A DNA stretch of 64,000 bases from the NCBI GenBank assembly GCA_947095535.1, contig OX352772.1:105160449-105224448 (forward strand), in the 5' to 3' direction. Shown in pieces: positions 12,321-24,628 of this stretch. This DNA comes from Poecilobothrus nobilitatus. Taxonomy: Eukaryota > Arthropoda > Insecta > Diptera > Dolichopodidae. How positions within the stretch are numbered: the stretch's first letter is position 1; every line of letters begins with the position of its first letter. The notes under the pieces were generated by a model. It was not told the origin of the DNA and searched no databases. It worked only from the letters and a program-made list of their open reading frames with translations. The translations under genes were made by a program, and so were the position numbers.

Positions 12321-12760
12321 TGATCAATACCAATTTTAATCCAATCTATTGGATCTTTGTTGTCTGGTACTGTATTTAATTAAATAAGGAATGGGTCAAC
12401 AGTTTCTACATCTTCGTTATAATTTACTTCATTTCGTAGCATTTGTATATTTTCTTTCGAAGAAATTCTTGTTTCATCTTTACTTAAACCAAAACGGCAA
12501 TAATATTTTGCAGAGAAATATTTCTTAAAATTCAAAATTTGATTAAGCCCTAAGTTGTCTTCCAGTGTAAGGTTAACGAGAAAATTGAACATGAAATGTT
12601 TTTTCGGCAATTTTAAGATCCATTCCGTCTACTTCCAGAGTAATAATTTTCGACATTAAATTATTTGAAGCTACCTATAATTTAGTGCTTCTTTAAGTCT
12701 TTTGCCTTTAAGATTACGACTACATATATTTCCAGCGTGCGAACCTGAAGAATTGTTAAC
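12321..12760 (-). pseudogene. Unidentified transposon-associated ORF remnant with DNLGLN motif
   Basis: A 76-residue minus-strand frame (12610-12380) contains NLTLEDNLGLNQILNFKKYF followed by SAKYYCRFGL. I associate this pattern (GDNLGLN...SFSANYxCRFC) with uncharacterised, transposon-linked proteins in many animals, but I cannot name the family. Frameshifted pieces extend upstream to ~12750. It lies directly upstream of the Polinton polymerase in the same orientation, so the two could be parts of one element or unrelated neighbours. Confidence 0.4.
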
Positions 12761-12764
12761 CCGT

Positions 12765-14990
12765 TATTGCCCAGATTAAATAAAGTTCCCAGAATTGTTT
12801 ATAAAATTAAAAAAATATTCATTATGTTTCTATAAAATAAACAATAACAACCATTTTCGGGTCTATGGTCCCAGTCCTGAGTATGAGCCCGTGACCATAT
12901 GGTAACACTAGGATAATAAGAGTACAAATATTATGTTTTTCTTTTCAGAAAAATTATTTTTTATTTCGACTAAGAACTAATTTTAAAATTTTTATATTTA
13001 TGACAATATTATTTCAAAGAACTTAAAAAAGTAGATAAATAAAATAACAAAAAAAATTTACAAACAAAAAATGGAACAAAATTAATAAAAAGAAAAATAA
13101 AAGTATAGAGTATACATTATTTATTGTGATAATTTACAAAGCATTTAACACATAAGCCGACATTACATTTTTTGCATTCTGTTAACCGAACAACATTCTT
13201 CATAAGCACATCTTCTTCTTTTGACAACCGGCTGTATTAAGTGGTCTTTACCTTCATAACGAATATACAAATCTCTGCAATCTTCTGTTCTTTGACATTT
13301 TCTTCCAGCTGATTTTTGATATACTTTATATGATTCTAAATAGGCCGTAGCAATATCAACTCGAAAAGAATGTTGGGTATATTCTTTTCTTTCAAATCGT
13401 AATAACTGCCAATCATTTGGAATAGCTACATCAAGCAACCATGTAAATAGAGGCCACCACCTCTTGCCTCTTATTCTAATTCTATATGCATTAATGTTCT
13501 GATTCATTCGATCTGTCCCGCAAGTATGTTTATTATATGCTTCCATAACGTTTGAAATGGGAATAGATATTTTTTTCCCAGCAGTTCGACTCCACCTGGA
13601 AACACTACCTACAGAGTTTTATTGAATTTTGTAAATGCTACAGTGACTACAGCATTATCAGCATTATTTTCAGAATTTAAAACTGCTATAGTAGGGTCCA
13701 TATAGCCTCGAGTTTTATTCTTATTGATAATTTTTGAATAAAGTAAAGGGGGCACCCTTTATCAAGACGATTTTCCCTTACTTATAGTATCAGTACAGTT
13801 ATATCCCAAATTTTTCAATGTACTTATACATTGAAAATTGAGGCTATAGTAGGGTCCATATAGCCTCGAGTTTTATTCTTATTGATAATTTTTGAATAAA
13901 GTAAAGGGGGCACCCTTTATCAAGACGATTTTCCCTTACTTATAGTATCAGTACAGTTATATCCCAAATTTTTCAATTTTTGCAATAAAGATAAAGAGTA
14001 AAAGGGATACCACAATATATGATGTGATATGGTAAATATTTTCTGTCTTCGCTGTACTCTAGCAAATATAGAATAGTAGAAGCTCATTTTTCTAATTCCA
14101 TTTCAACTTGAAAATCACCTTTATGTGTTTTTCCTTATATAAATTTTTCGTAACCGAATCTGATTGGCTTATTGCTTATAGATTGCTTGCAACTATGTTT
14201 GACAAAATACTCCACCATAGATTCATTATGCGAAAGATTTTCATTTGGAACAAAATGTTTCATGAATTTTTTTGTAAATGATCAATAGAGTTGGAGTTTT
14301 GAAAATTTATTATCCTTATTTAGCATATTATTTGGATGACAGTGCAAGCACTTCATTATGGTTTCGAAACGGTTTCTTCTCATTGATTCATGTATAGCGA
14401 TATTATGCAGCGATTTATTAGTTGACCAATAATTTCTTCGGCTTGGTAAAGTACCCAGATATAATTAAAATCCCAACAAAAACTTTAAATTCTTCCCTAG
14501 TTATTTCAAGACTAGCCCAATTTTTTGATAAAACATAGATTTCGCTTTAATCTATAATGTGTTGAGTAATTTCATCACCGAAAAATAATTCGACTGCATC
14601 CAAATTTTTGTAAGTTGAATCATTTTGTTCGGGAAAACAATCATTCGAAGAATTAGGTAAAATTCTGGTGTGCCATTGAATAGATTTTTTTCTCTTTTTT
14701 TTCTAATTTGTCTTGTCCCTGAAGTTAAATTTTCTATTTCAAAGAAAAATTCTGCTTTGGCAAGGAGTTGTATGCTACTTAAACCTTCAACTAAATCTTC
14801 ATACTCATCGCAAGAATCTTCATCAATTAACTCATGAACTTCAGAAGGCTGTATACAAATGGACTTTTCTGTATTATTATTTTCATTTAGAAGATCCAAA
14901 ATTTCTTTTAACGTAAGATTTCTAAAAAAATAAAAATTTTGTCCATGTATTGTCCTAGAGTGACCGCATGGTAACACGTAAGATAATTTC
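12765..14990 (-). pseudogene. piggyBac-like transposase, broken (second family)
   Basis: The N-terminal half is at 14977-14552. Its acidic stretch LIDEDSCDEYEDLVEGLSS, a basic patch and a region leading to W..NGTPEF are typical of the family start. The C-terminal half is at 13546-13163: YNKHTCGTDRMNQNINAYRI, then RGKRWWPLFTWLLDVAI and a Cys-rich end CAYEECC. About 1 kb between them, which should encode the DDE core, is full of stops and contains a 158-bp-period duplication. Near-palindromic GTGACCATATGGTAACAC (12890-12907) recurs as GTGACCGCATGGTAACAC (14960-14977), suggesting subterminal repeats. A TTAACCC sequence at ~12765 could be one terminus with its TTAA site. It differs in sequence from the array piggyBac. 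Confidence 0.85.
13686..13977. repeat. Direct tandem duplication, 158-bp period
   Basis: The block 13686-13819 recurs at 13844-13977 with no difference that I noticed, separated by 25 bp. It lies within the dead core of the second piggyBac, so it is a later local duplication that helped to destroy the frame. Confidence 0.93.
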
Positions 14991-15337
14991 GTTCAAAAAT
15001 AAAAAAAATTAAGTAACTAAAAACTTTATTTTTTACCTTGGTAAACTTTTTTTAATTTTTAAAAATAAATTTTTAAAGAATTATGGAAAAACAATAATAA
15101 AAATTACTTACTTTTGATTCGAGATTTTTAATTATTTCATTTTTAATTATCAAACAGATATAAGTACAGAGGGAATTATTCGTACTTATTCGTACTTATA
15201 CCACTCCGATTAATCGAGGAGTGGTTGACAAAAAATTTGCTTATTTTAAACTTAAAAAAAACTAAAATCCTTATGTTTGAAAATAAAGCATTTATCTTTG
15301 ATAATATATAATAATGAAAATGTAAAAATTGTAAAAA
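14991..15337. other. AT-rich spacer, no gene seen
   Basis: The only structure I see is a short repeat of TTATTCGTACTTA near 15175-15205 and the word ACTCCGATTAATCGAGGAGT (15203-15222), an imperfect palindrome. Confidence 0.5.
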
Positions 15338-15960
15338 CTTCAACTACCTAGGACTAAAAATCGACAGCAAATCTAATTGGAGCTGCCATAATGATAAAGT
15401 AATTAAAAACATAACGCCGTATATATTTCTTTTGCGTAGACTACGCAACTTTTTATCCGATCAATTCATTTTCATAATTTACTCTTCTTACATTAAGTCC
15501 CCAATTTGCTATCAAACACAGTTTTATATTAATTAGAAATTTAGACATACACGAATACCCGAAATAAATCAAATTCTACCTTTCACTTTTCAGAACAACC
15601 CAGCAAAAAAACAACTGCCTTTACAACTGTCTTAAAGTTTACAACGACTTACCAGAGGAATTAAAATTAATATCCGACCTGAATATATTAAAAAAAAAAA
15701 TTTATATAACCTTACTTACAAATTAATTAATTAATCAATATACTTACTTACAAATTAATTAATTAATCAATCTTTTCATTTGAAGCAGAGCAATTTTAAT
15801 ATATGTATATATGTTTTTAAAAAATTGCAGTTCTTTGAAGATTCTGATCGCATGACCTATTTATGCAGATATTATATGCTGCGTGTATTGCAACCATACT
15901 TAATTCGTAAATGTTTTATTAATATGTTCGCAAAATTAAATTTTTCAGGTATTTAGGTTA
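15338..15960 (+). pseudogene. 3' end of a non-LTR reverse transcriptase (family B)
   Basis: The plus-strand frames read FNYLGLKIDSKSNWS, then NITPYIFLLRRLRNFLS, and later NNPAKKQLPLQLS-like and YNDLPEELKLI. These align with the RT thumb and C-terminus of element B (FNYLGLIIDNKSKWH, TVPYIFILKRLQKFLN and YNELPLELKLI at 20612-19980). A segment between the two blocks has been deleted. It ends in repeated TTAATTAATTAATCAAT words (15715-15775); from 15780 to 15960 I see nothing further. Confidence 0.75.
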
Positions 15961-17426
15961 TGTTATATTAGGTTTCAGGTTATGTTTTGAAAATTTGTAG
16001 AAAATTTTCAGTAGATGGAAGCATGTTCCACATCTTAGCAGTTTTCACAACAAATCAGTTTCCATACCCAGTTTTAAAACATCTGGGGATTTCCACTTTG
16101 TAAAAATGAGCACTTAAAGCCTCTCTGGTGTTACGTGGGAATTGTTTGAGAAGAGTCATAATTGACTTAAGTTCAATTGAGCAAGTGTCATTACCTATAA
16201 GATATCTATAAAATAGATAAATTGCTCCAATATTTCGACGAGTGTTAAGAGGAGTGAGTGATATTTGCTCGACAGGATCGTCAATTAGATGTAAGGTCCG
16301 ATTTTCGATTTTGTCGAGGTAACTTAAAGAAATTTGTGATGCGCCAGCCCAAATGTGGGAATCTTAGGTCGAATATAAGTTTTATATATATTAGACAGAT
16401 CCCTTGGAGAGAAATATTTTTTACAACGGGACAAATAAAACTAAACATTTAGTAACGGTTTTAGCTACATTAAAAATATGCTCATTCCATAGCATTTTCT
16501 AATTTAGCTGTATGCCTAAAATATTTAGACTTTCTGATAGTTGTAAATTTTCCCCTTGGAATCGCAGAATTGGGCCAAACTGATTTCTTTTACAAGAAAT
16601 CAGACAGCTTTGATTTTTTGAGGTGTTGAACTCAACTCTGTTTGCTTTATCCCAGTCAGCTATTTTAGTTAAGTCGTGGTTAATCAGGCTGCTTATCATA
16701 TTTCTCTTTAGACTGTTTGCGGCAGATGTGGCATTGAATTTCTTAAGGAAATCGTAGGATGCCACCAGAGTGCTGTCATCGGCGAAACTACGGATTGGAT
16801 TGAGGGTAGAGGAAAGTAAGTCATTGATAAAAATCAAAAAAGGAATTGGAGGTAAAGCAGGGCCGTGGAATTTGGTGTTTGGTAGGTGTGGAATTTGTTG
16901 CAAAAGATTTTCAAACAAATTTGCTATATCATTTGCTGTATCTGAAATTATAGAGTTATTGTTATCAATCAGCGGTGAAAAAGAGGATTCGCAAAAGTTG
17001 TTCTTACACTTTTCACAACTGCCCAAAAAGAACGGTTGCAGTGAAGAAGGTTGATTATCTTTCTTCTCAATCTTTGGTTATAAAAAAACTTTTGTTGATT
17101 GATAACTCTCTTGCAATTGTTTCTAACCACTTTATAGCCTGCCAATGAAGAATCCGAAACATTATCCTTATACATTTTGAAATAATTTTTTCTTTGATTC
17201 GATTGCTTTCCTGCAGATGTCATTAAACCAAGGCTTGGATTTTAGATTAACCGATTTATAGGAACTGGGAATGAAAAGTTTCATTCCTAACATAATTATT
17301 TTACTAATGGCATTTGCAGCAAAGTCAACGTTCCTGTGTCGAAAGCACATCGACCAATCAAAATTTCACAAAGACCTATTCAGGTCTGTCCAGTCAGCAC
17401 GGTTGTAGTGCCAAAGTCACCTTTTA
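15961..17426 (-). pseudogene. 3' part of family J jockey-like retrotransposon, split by a nested insertion
   Basis: The minus-strand frames run from WHYNRADW (about 17415) through DFAANAISKIIMLGMKLFIP and WFNDICRKAI (17350-17168), then NNCKRVINQQKFFYNQRL (17100). They then jump to FLIFINDLLSSTLNP and RSFADDSTLVAS (palm) and RVEFNTSKNQSCLIS (16850-16600). The C-terminal tail continues to ~16010. Against the relative at 49.0-51.4 kb, the RT fingers and half the palm have been deleted (junction near 16880). The 5' part of this same element lies at 33889-34408: frame PKR-L on the right rejoins L-WHYN on the left. Confidence 0.85.
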
Positions 17427-17999
17427 ATAACTTTTAATCGCTAAATTTTTCCACCTTCTAAGTAGGGCTTTACTTATTAATTTTAATTTGAATAAAAATT
17501 TTTTATTAAATAAAATAAAGGAAGTTTTAGTTAAAATAAATTTTTTTATTCAAATTATTGATCTGGATGTATTTCGGTATTTTAATATACCATCTTCAGC
17601 ATTTAAAATAATTACGACTAATGGGGCATTTGATTACAAAAGTTTCTATTTTTATCAAAAATTATTTTTGTAAAATTATTTAATTGTTACTAAGTGTGTT
17701 ATATAATAATTGTTTTTTTTTTTAGAGTGATTATTTTGAGTAAGTCAGACATGTTTTTAAGAGTTCTGATTAAATTAATTTCTATTAAATAATAATAAAA
17801 CAATTAAACAGGCGGTAGTAGTGATTGGATTGGATAAATAAAATTAAAATCAAATAAATAAAATAATAAATAAATTCATAAAGAGATAACTATTAATTTA
17901 AAATAATAATAAAAAATATATAATACAAAAACACATGGTTAACATGTACTGACTGCAAATGAGCTGCATGTATTGAATTCTAATATAAATATCAAATAT

Positions 18000-18785
18000 T
18001 CTTGTAATGATTGTATTGAATCAGGTTTAAGAAATGTGAATGAAAAGATTGCAAAAATAAATAATGAAATAAAAAAATTGAGTGATCAAAATTTAAATCT
18101 AATTAAAGAAAAAAAAATCTAAACCTTCATATGCAGATAAATTAAAGATGTCTATAATAATAAAACCAAAACAAAGTGAGCAAGAAAGCAATCGAACAAA
18201 ATTAGATTTAAAACAAAATATAGATGTGTGTAATTTATAAATAAATAATAAAAATATAGATGTGTAGATGTGTAAAAAGAAATGGTTCAGTTTCAATATG
18301 TTGTGGTAACAGTGAGTCGGTAAAAAACTTGAAAATGAAATAAATAATAAAATGAGTGAAAACTATGAGGTACATATACCTAAAATAAATAATCCAAAAA
18401 TAATTGTATGTGGAATGGATGAAAAATTGAGTGATTTACAAATACTAAATGCATTTAAAAACCAAAATAAGATTGAATGCAAAGCAATAAAAATTTTAAA
18501 ATCTTATACGTCTTATAAAAATAAAAATAAATATAATTCTATAATAAAAGTAGATAACCATTCCTTTATAAAAATTATTGAAATAAAAAGTTATGATAGT
18601 GGTGGTATATATGTAAAGTGTATGAAAAAATAAGCGTTATCAGATGTTTTAAATGTTTAGGCTGTAATCATACAGCTAAATATTGCACTGAAGAACAAAG
18701 TCATTGTCATCGTTGTGGTGAAGTTGGCCACAAAAAAGAAAGATGTAAAAAAGATATAACACAAGTGCAGATCAGATTTTTTTTA
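18000..18785 (+). pseudogene. Element A ORF1 (coiled coil, RRM-like part, two CCHC knuckles)
   Basis: The N-terminal part reads NVNEKIAKINNEIKKLSDQN, a likely coiled coil (~18035-18100), preceded by a Cys pair. An open block at 18352-18633 contains PKIIVCGMDEKLSDLQILNA, as in the RNA-binding ORF1 of I/CR1/jockey-type elements. After one frameshift, two zinc knuckles follow at ~18640-18750: C-FK-C-LGCN-H-TAKY-C and C-HR-C-GEVG-H-KKER-C, both with perfect CX2CX4HX4C spacing. The product would bind element RNA. It is broken by at least two shifts. Confidence 0.8.
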
Positions 18786-19497
18786 TCATTTTAATAATTT
18801 AGTTGAAAATATATTTGGATTTGAAAATGTAATTATAATGGGGGACTTTAATATAAATTAAATAACAAAAGATTGATGTGTATGAACCAGCAAAATATAC
18901 AAATAATACTAATGATTGGAAAAATTATAAAATATTTAGAAATTTATACAAAAATAAAGTTAATTTTACAAAAAAGGATTATATTATTAGTAAATTGAGT
19001 GATAAGTGTAAGGTTATTTGAATGTACAATACCCAATTATTAAACTATATTTAAGTTTTCGAAAATTAACTATAATGAACTAAAAAAATCAATTAGGCAA
19101 ATAAAAAATAAAAAGGACAGTTTTTTTTGTAAGTCCTCTATTTATTATTAATAGATAATTTTGACCTTATTGGCGAAAATTTATTGTCAATAATAAATGA
19201 ATCACTAGAAGTTGGAGTATTTCCAGAAGTGTGGAAAGAAGTATGAATATAGACCGATAATACTATAACAATTGAATCGAAAATTATAGAAAAAATTATA
19301 AATGACCAGCTAACAGCTTATTTGGAAGTTAATAAATTTATTTCTGAATTTCAATCAGGGTTTAGAAGAAACCACAGCTATAAGTCTCTAATAAATTTAA
19401 TGATTACCAATTGGAAGATAGCACTTCAAGAGAGAAAAGTTATAGTAGCGGTTTTCTTGATTTGAAAAGGGCGTTTGAAACAGTGGACAGGGAAATA
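18786..19497 (+). pseudogene. Element A ORF2, endonuclease end and RT fingers
   Basis: The endonuclease motif GFENVIIMGDFNIN occurs near 18820-18855. Degraded linker blocks follow, then INESLEVGVFPEVWKEV, KIIEKIINDQLTAYLE, FISEFQSGFRRNHSYKSLIN and TVDREI at ~19485-19497. This is the order expected for EN-linker-RT fingers. The frame stops at the target duplication of element B and resumes at 26589 (LRRYGIRDTELNWF). Confidence 0.8.
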
Positions 19498-19513
19498 TAA
19501 TTATTATTATTAA
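19498..19513. repeat. Left target-site duplication of element B
   Basis: TAATTATTATTATTAA here corresponds to TAATTACTTATTAA at 26575-26588, with a small internal difference. The coding sequence of element A continues from one to the other, which fixes both as the insertion point of element B. Confidence 0.7.
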
Positions 19514-19979
19514 ATATTATGATTAATAGTCTAATATACATAGTATACAATGTTTCATTTGAACAAAATTTTTGAATATATATACAAATATTTGTTTTAT
19601 ATTTTACAAAATATTAGTTTTGAAATTAAATTATAATTTAGTTGTATTAGTCTAATTCTTATTTAAATGAGCTAAAGTATACACTATTTATATTAAACTT
19701 AGTAATATTCAAATACGACCTTAGCCTAAGCTGTATGGTCTCATATTATTTTAATTTAATTTTAATTTTAACGTTTATAATTGCAATCTTAATTTTAAAT
19801 CTCAAATATTATATTTAAATTTCAACTTTTATTTTAATATGCTTATAAAATTCTCTTATATATATGTAATTTTTTTAAATAAATTTACCAATGTTCATGC
19901 AAAACTATAAATGAAACTACTTTAATGCCATTGACTCTAGTTATGAGAGCTCAAAATATGCTCAATTATTTTTTTTTTT

Positions 19980-22650
19980 TTAAATATGCAATTTATCAAT
20001 GAGTTTTAATTCAAGTGGTAGTTCATTATACTTTTTTAAACTAATATATAAACAATTTTTTTTTTGTTTTTCGGTTCTGAACAAAGCAAGATAAAAATTT
20101 GATTGGTTCCGAGTGTTTCTGTTATGTATATCAAAATTTCTATTCAGGATAAAATTATGTTTGATTTCATTGAAAATTATTTTAAAAGCAATTAAATACA
20201 ATTCACGTTCACATAAGTTATTAAAGCTAATTTAAGAGTTAGCGTATAACAAATTAGTAGGATGCCTTCTTGGATAGTTATAAATAATTTTGATCGCCCT
20301 TTTGTTAAGTATGTGTAATTTATTTATATAAGATTGTGATGCTCTGCTCCAAATGGGAGTCAAATATATAAAGTGAGATTTTATATGTGAGCAATAGATT
20401 TGATACATGCTTTCTTTATTTAAAAATTTTTGTAAACGTTTTAAGATAAAGATATACGGAACGGTTTTTTTTATTACAAAATTAATGTGATCATGCCACT
20501 TTGATTTGTTATCTATTATAAGACCAAGATAATTAAATGATTCTACAATTTCTATAATATTATTTCTGAAATAAAAATTTGAATCACTAAATTTTTTGTT
20601 TTGAAATAGCATAATTTTAGTTTTTTTTAATATTCAGAGCAAGACGATTTTTAGTGAGCCACTCATCTATAATATTAAGATCATGATGAATAGCATTTCT
20701 CATTTCTTCCTCATTAGTTTCGGCGTATTTTAATACAGCATCGTCCGCATATAATTGTATGGCCCTTTTAAGTTTAAACGGGATATGTCATCAATATAAA
20801 TTTTAAATAGAAGAAGACCCAAAATTGATCCCTGAGGAACCCCTTTACTTATTACCTTGGAACTGCTTACAACATCCCCTATACGCACTTTTTGTATCCT
20901 ATTCGTGAGATATGATTTAAAGAATGCTATGTGATTAGAGTTGTACTGCATGTTGGAGAGCTTTAAAAGAAGAATGCCATGGTCGACACAGTCAAATGCT
21001 TTTTTCAGATCGAGAAAAACACAACAAATATACTTTTTGCTGTCCATGTTTTTGGAAACAAAATCTGTTAGGCTTAGACAGGCCGAAGTTGTGTTAAATT
21101 TTTTTTCAAATCCGTATTGTTTTTTCATAATCCGTATTTGTAATATGTCATTATTTATTATTAATCTATCTAATCGTGCCTTAATTATTGTTTCGAAAAT
21201 TTTTGAAAACGCGCACAGTATGGATATAGGTCGATAGTTATTTATTAACATACTTATTACATTTTTTACCTCCTCATTATTTGTTGGGGTTAACTGAAAT
21301 TGCTCATACATATTTCTAACAAAACTGCTATATATTCACGATCAATTGGGTCTTCTGGAATATTTATTTCAGTTGTAACATTAACAAAGAAATCATTCAT
21401 GATATTTGCAATTATTTGCTTATTATTAATATTTTCAGTATTATGTTTGATTTCCCTAATGTTAGTAGGAGAAATATGTTTATTATACATTATTAATCTA
21501 TAAATATCCCATAGTTTTCTGCTATTGTTTGGATCAGCAGCAATTTTATTAGAAAAATATTGTTTTTTGGCTTCAAGTATTAATTTGGATACTTTGTTTT
21601 TATGTTGTTTTTATCTTCTATATGCTTATCATTTGAATATTTTTTCCTGAATTTTAGATAAGAGTCTCTAACTTTTATTTCATTAATTATATTATCCGTA
21701 ATCCACTCTTTTTTCTTTTTCTTGTTTTTTATAGGAATTGTTTTAGTGTAATTTTTTACTAGAGTGGTTAATTTACTTACAAAGTAATCAAAGCTATTGT
21801 GCACATTAATAGTGGACCAAAACTGATCATTGGCAATCTTATCAAACTCAACAACTGTTTTAAATTGGTTTATTTTCTCTTTATATGGTTTCTCATTCAT
21901 GCTTATTAGAAACATTTGATGGTCGGACATAGGGGTATCAACTACATGGAAAGAGTATTGTTTTTGTATCATATCTGTAAAACAATGATCTATCACCGTT
22001 TTTGAGGTACATATTCCCAATTCTAGTGGCGAACTCCTCTGTAACTTTATTATAGATTATGAATCCATTAATCAAAAGCATATTGCAATAAGTTATGATA
22101 TCACGATTTTTTTTATTTAATAAATTTAGATTAAAATCTCCTATAACTAAAGATTGTTCAAAATTTATTGTAATGTCATATAGTTTATTCATAAATTCGT
22201 CTAACTTTGTTTCTTGTGATCTATATATTGAAAAATATTAATGTTCTCTTTATGTAATTTAATTCCTAAAAAATTGGACTTGTGACATTCTTCTTCAAAA
22301 AGTATTGAACTACTAAAATAATCCCTCACATAGATAGCCACTCCACCATACGCATTTTCTCTATTTGAAAAATAGCCTGTGAATCCAGGTAAGTTAAAAA
22401 AACTGTTCTCGGATTTTCTTAACCAAATTTCTGTTAAAACGATAACATGTACTTCACAACCATAACTAATAATAAATTCTTCAAGATTATACAATTTGTT
22501 TCGAAGACTTTGAATATTAAAATATATTATGTTTAAGTTACTTTTATAATTTCTTTCTAATTCATTTTGATCAACCCTCGTATAGTGCCAAACTTTTAAG
22601 TTACTACTTATATTATCTATATCATTGCTCATTATCACAAGACAACACAA
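19980..22650 (-). pseudogene. Element B ORF2: endonuclease and reverse transcriptase
   Basis: Read leftward: EN N-terminus at 22650-22201 (NIIYFNIQSLRNKLYNLEEF, then VIVLTEIWL, then AYGGVAIYV) and the GDFN catalytic block SLVIGDFNLNLLN (22192-21938). TPMSDHQMFLISM (the SDH motif) is near 21920. After a linker, RT occupies 21311-20730: RPISILCAFSKIFETI, FLDLKKAFDCVDHGIL and KGVPQGSILGLLLF. The palm YADDAVL continues in another frame near 20750. The thumb lies at 20612-20232 and the C-terminus at 20201-19980. All catalytic parts are present, but at least five shifts or stops break the ~900-residue protein. No RNase H was seen, which favours a jockey/CR1-type element. Confidence 0.87.
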
Positions 22651-22659
22651 TTGTTATTC

Positions 22660-23357
22660 CAAAATTTTTTTTAATATATAATAAAAGAGATGACAAACGG
22701 GTAGTAGTCAGCTGTTGGAGATTGGACATTGACAGAAATTAGAAAGAAATATATGAATAGGAAATCAGTTTTAATTAGTATCACACGCGGTAATGTAATT
22801 ATTATTTTAGATTTTAATATAGAAATATTGTTGTATATTATAAAAATAAATTTAAATATTTTAAAAATTAATTTATGTATTCTAAAATTATTGTAAATTG
22901 CAAATAATTGTAATTTCAAAATATTGTTACTTGCAAAAATAAATTTAAATATGTTAGAAAATAAACCATGTGATATATTATTGTAAAAATTGTAAAAGGT
23001 AAAAATATAGTTAAAAACATCAAAAAAATAATACATGTGATTTGTTATTGTAATTATAAAAATAAATTTGAATATTTTAAAAATTAATTTATGTATTCTA
23101 GAATTATTGTAAATTGCAAATAATTGTAATTTCAAAATATTGTTACTTGCAAAAATAAATTTAAATATATTAGAAAATAAACCATGTGATATATTATTGT
23201 AAAATTTGTAAAAGATAAAAATATAGTTAAAAACATCAAAAAAATAATACATGTGATTTGTTATTGTAAATATTGTAAACTGTAAAAATAAGATTAAAAA
23301 TGTGAAAATATAATATATTATGTGATTTGTTATGAAACAAGGTAGAATGTAAACCAA
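22660..23357. repeat. Low-complexity AT-rich sequence with 216-bp tandem duplication
   Basis: A block beginning TGTATTCTA at 22876 recurs at 23092 (216-bp period, few changes), built of short words such as AAAATAAATTTAAATAT and ATGTGATTTGTTATTG. The minus strand stays open for 228 codons here, but the product is almost only I, F, N, Y and K with an internal repeat, so I regard it as non-coding. Similar words continue at 24640-25100. Confidence 0.8.
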
Positions 23358-23368
23358 CGGTTTTTAAA

Positions 23369-24628
23369 AGCGCACATTTCCAAAACTCAATAAAAACTGT
23401 TTAGAAGTGTGACTTGCACAAAAATTTGAAAATTTCATGTAATAAGAAAAAATGTGAAAATAGGACATTTTTGAAATTTTGAGGGGCCGTAACTCCAGAA
23501 TTCTATATAACTAAGGAAAGCCGTTAACACACGTAAAAATATATTATTGAACCTTTAATTTTCATGTCTTGCCGAAGAAAAATGTTTACAGGTGCCTAAG
23601 TTACAGGTGTCTGAATACAGGAAATTTTCAATTTTTGAGGCGTAATAACTCTTAAAGAGGGGGCGTCACCAAAAAATTTTCTGAGGAAACTTATACTAAT
23701 TTTAAAAGTTCTTTCTTGTCTCAAAATTTCAGATTCCTATCTAAAGGCGTGCCGGAGTTATGAAAAAAGAAATTTCATGCAAAATGTGGTTTTCAGATAA
23801 CGGTAAATTTAAATAGTAAATTACAAAATATTACATAATTTTGCTATTTTTTTATATAGATAATAAAATTTTCGATCTTCTGGCTGTTTTAGATTGCAAA
23901 ACTATTACGCAGAGCCTGAGATATATACATCTGAAAATGGGGCTTTTTCGAAATTTTGAAGAGCTGCAACTTTGGAACCCTCTACAACTAAAGTAAACCT
24001 TTAACACACGTAGAAATATATTACTGTAGCTTTAATTTTTATATCTTGCAGAAGTAAAATATGTACAGGTTCCTAAGTTACAGGTGTTTAAAAATACCAA
24101 ATTTTCAATTTTTAAACCCTAATATCTCATAAACAGGGGGTGGTCCAAAAAAAATTTCTGAGCAAACTTACACTAATTCTAAAAGTTCTTTCTTGCCTCA
24201 AAATTTTAAGCCTCTATCTAGAAGCGTGCCGGAGTTATGAAAGTAGAAAAATCATGCAAAATTTGGTTTTCACATAACGGTAAATTTAAATACTAAATTT
24301 AAAAAAATTGTATAATTTTTATATTAATTTACAAAGTTAAAAAAAATAACTGTCGAATGGCGTTTTCAGATTGAAAAAATCTTAAGCAGAACATAAGATA
24401 TATGCATTTAAAAATAGGGCTTTTTCAAAGTTTGAGGGGCCGTAGCTCCGTAATGGGTGGGGCTACATAAAAAAGTTGTTCCACAAAATTATTTTTTTTA
24501 TGAGACCTACCCATGGTTAAAATTTTTTTCTCTGTCTTTAACGGTGTAGAAGTTTTGTAAACAGACGGACGGACGGACAGAGTGAAACTAATAAGCACAT
24601 TTTTTCAAAATTTTTTTGGAAATGTGCT
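23369..24628. repeat. 1.26-kb repeat with inverted ends and ~477-bp internal tandem units
   Basis: The left end AGCGCACATTTCCAAAA (23369-23385) is the inverse of the right end TTTTGGAAATGTGCT (24614-24628). Inside, a diverged ~477-bp unit is repeated: TTAACACACG at 23524 and 24001, GCGTGCCGGAGTTATGAAA in both, and a third partial unit from ~24380 (GGGGCCGTAGCTCCG). Near the right end lies a GGAC run (24563-24579), then a terminal hairpin AGCACATTT...AAATGTGCT (24595-24628). No coding capacity was seen. The terminal ~140 bp recur inverted at 58561-58700. It is probably a non-autonomous DNA element of unknown type. Confidence 0.75.

Noticed and set aside
22671..23357. Open frame of 228 codons on the minus strand
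   Set aside because: The product is almost only I, F, N, Y and K and contains an internal repeat caused by the 216-bp duplication; low-complexity AT-rich DNA explains the open frame.
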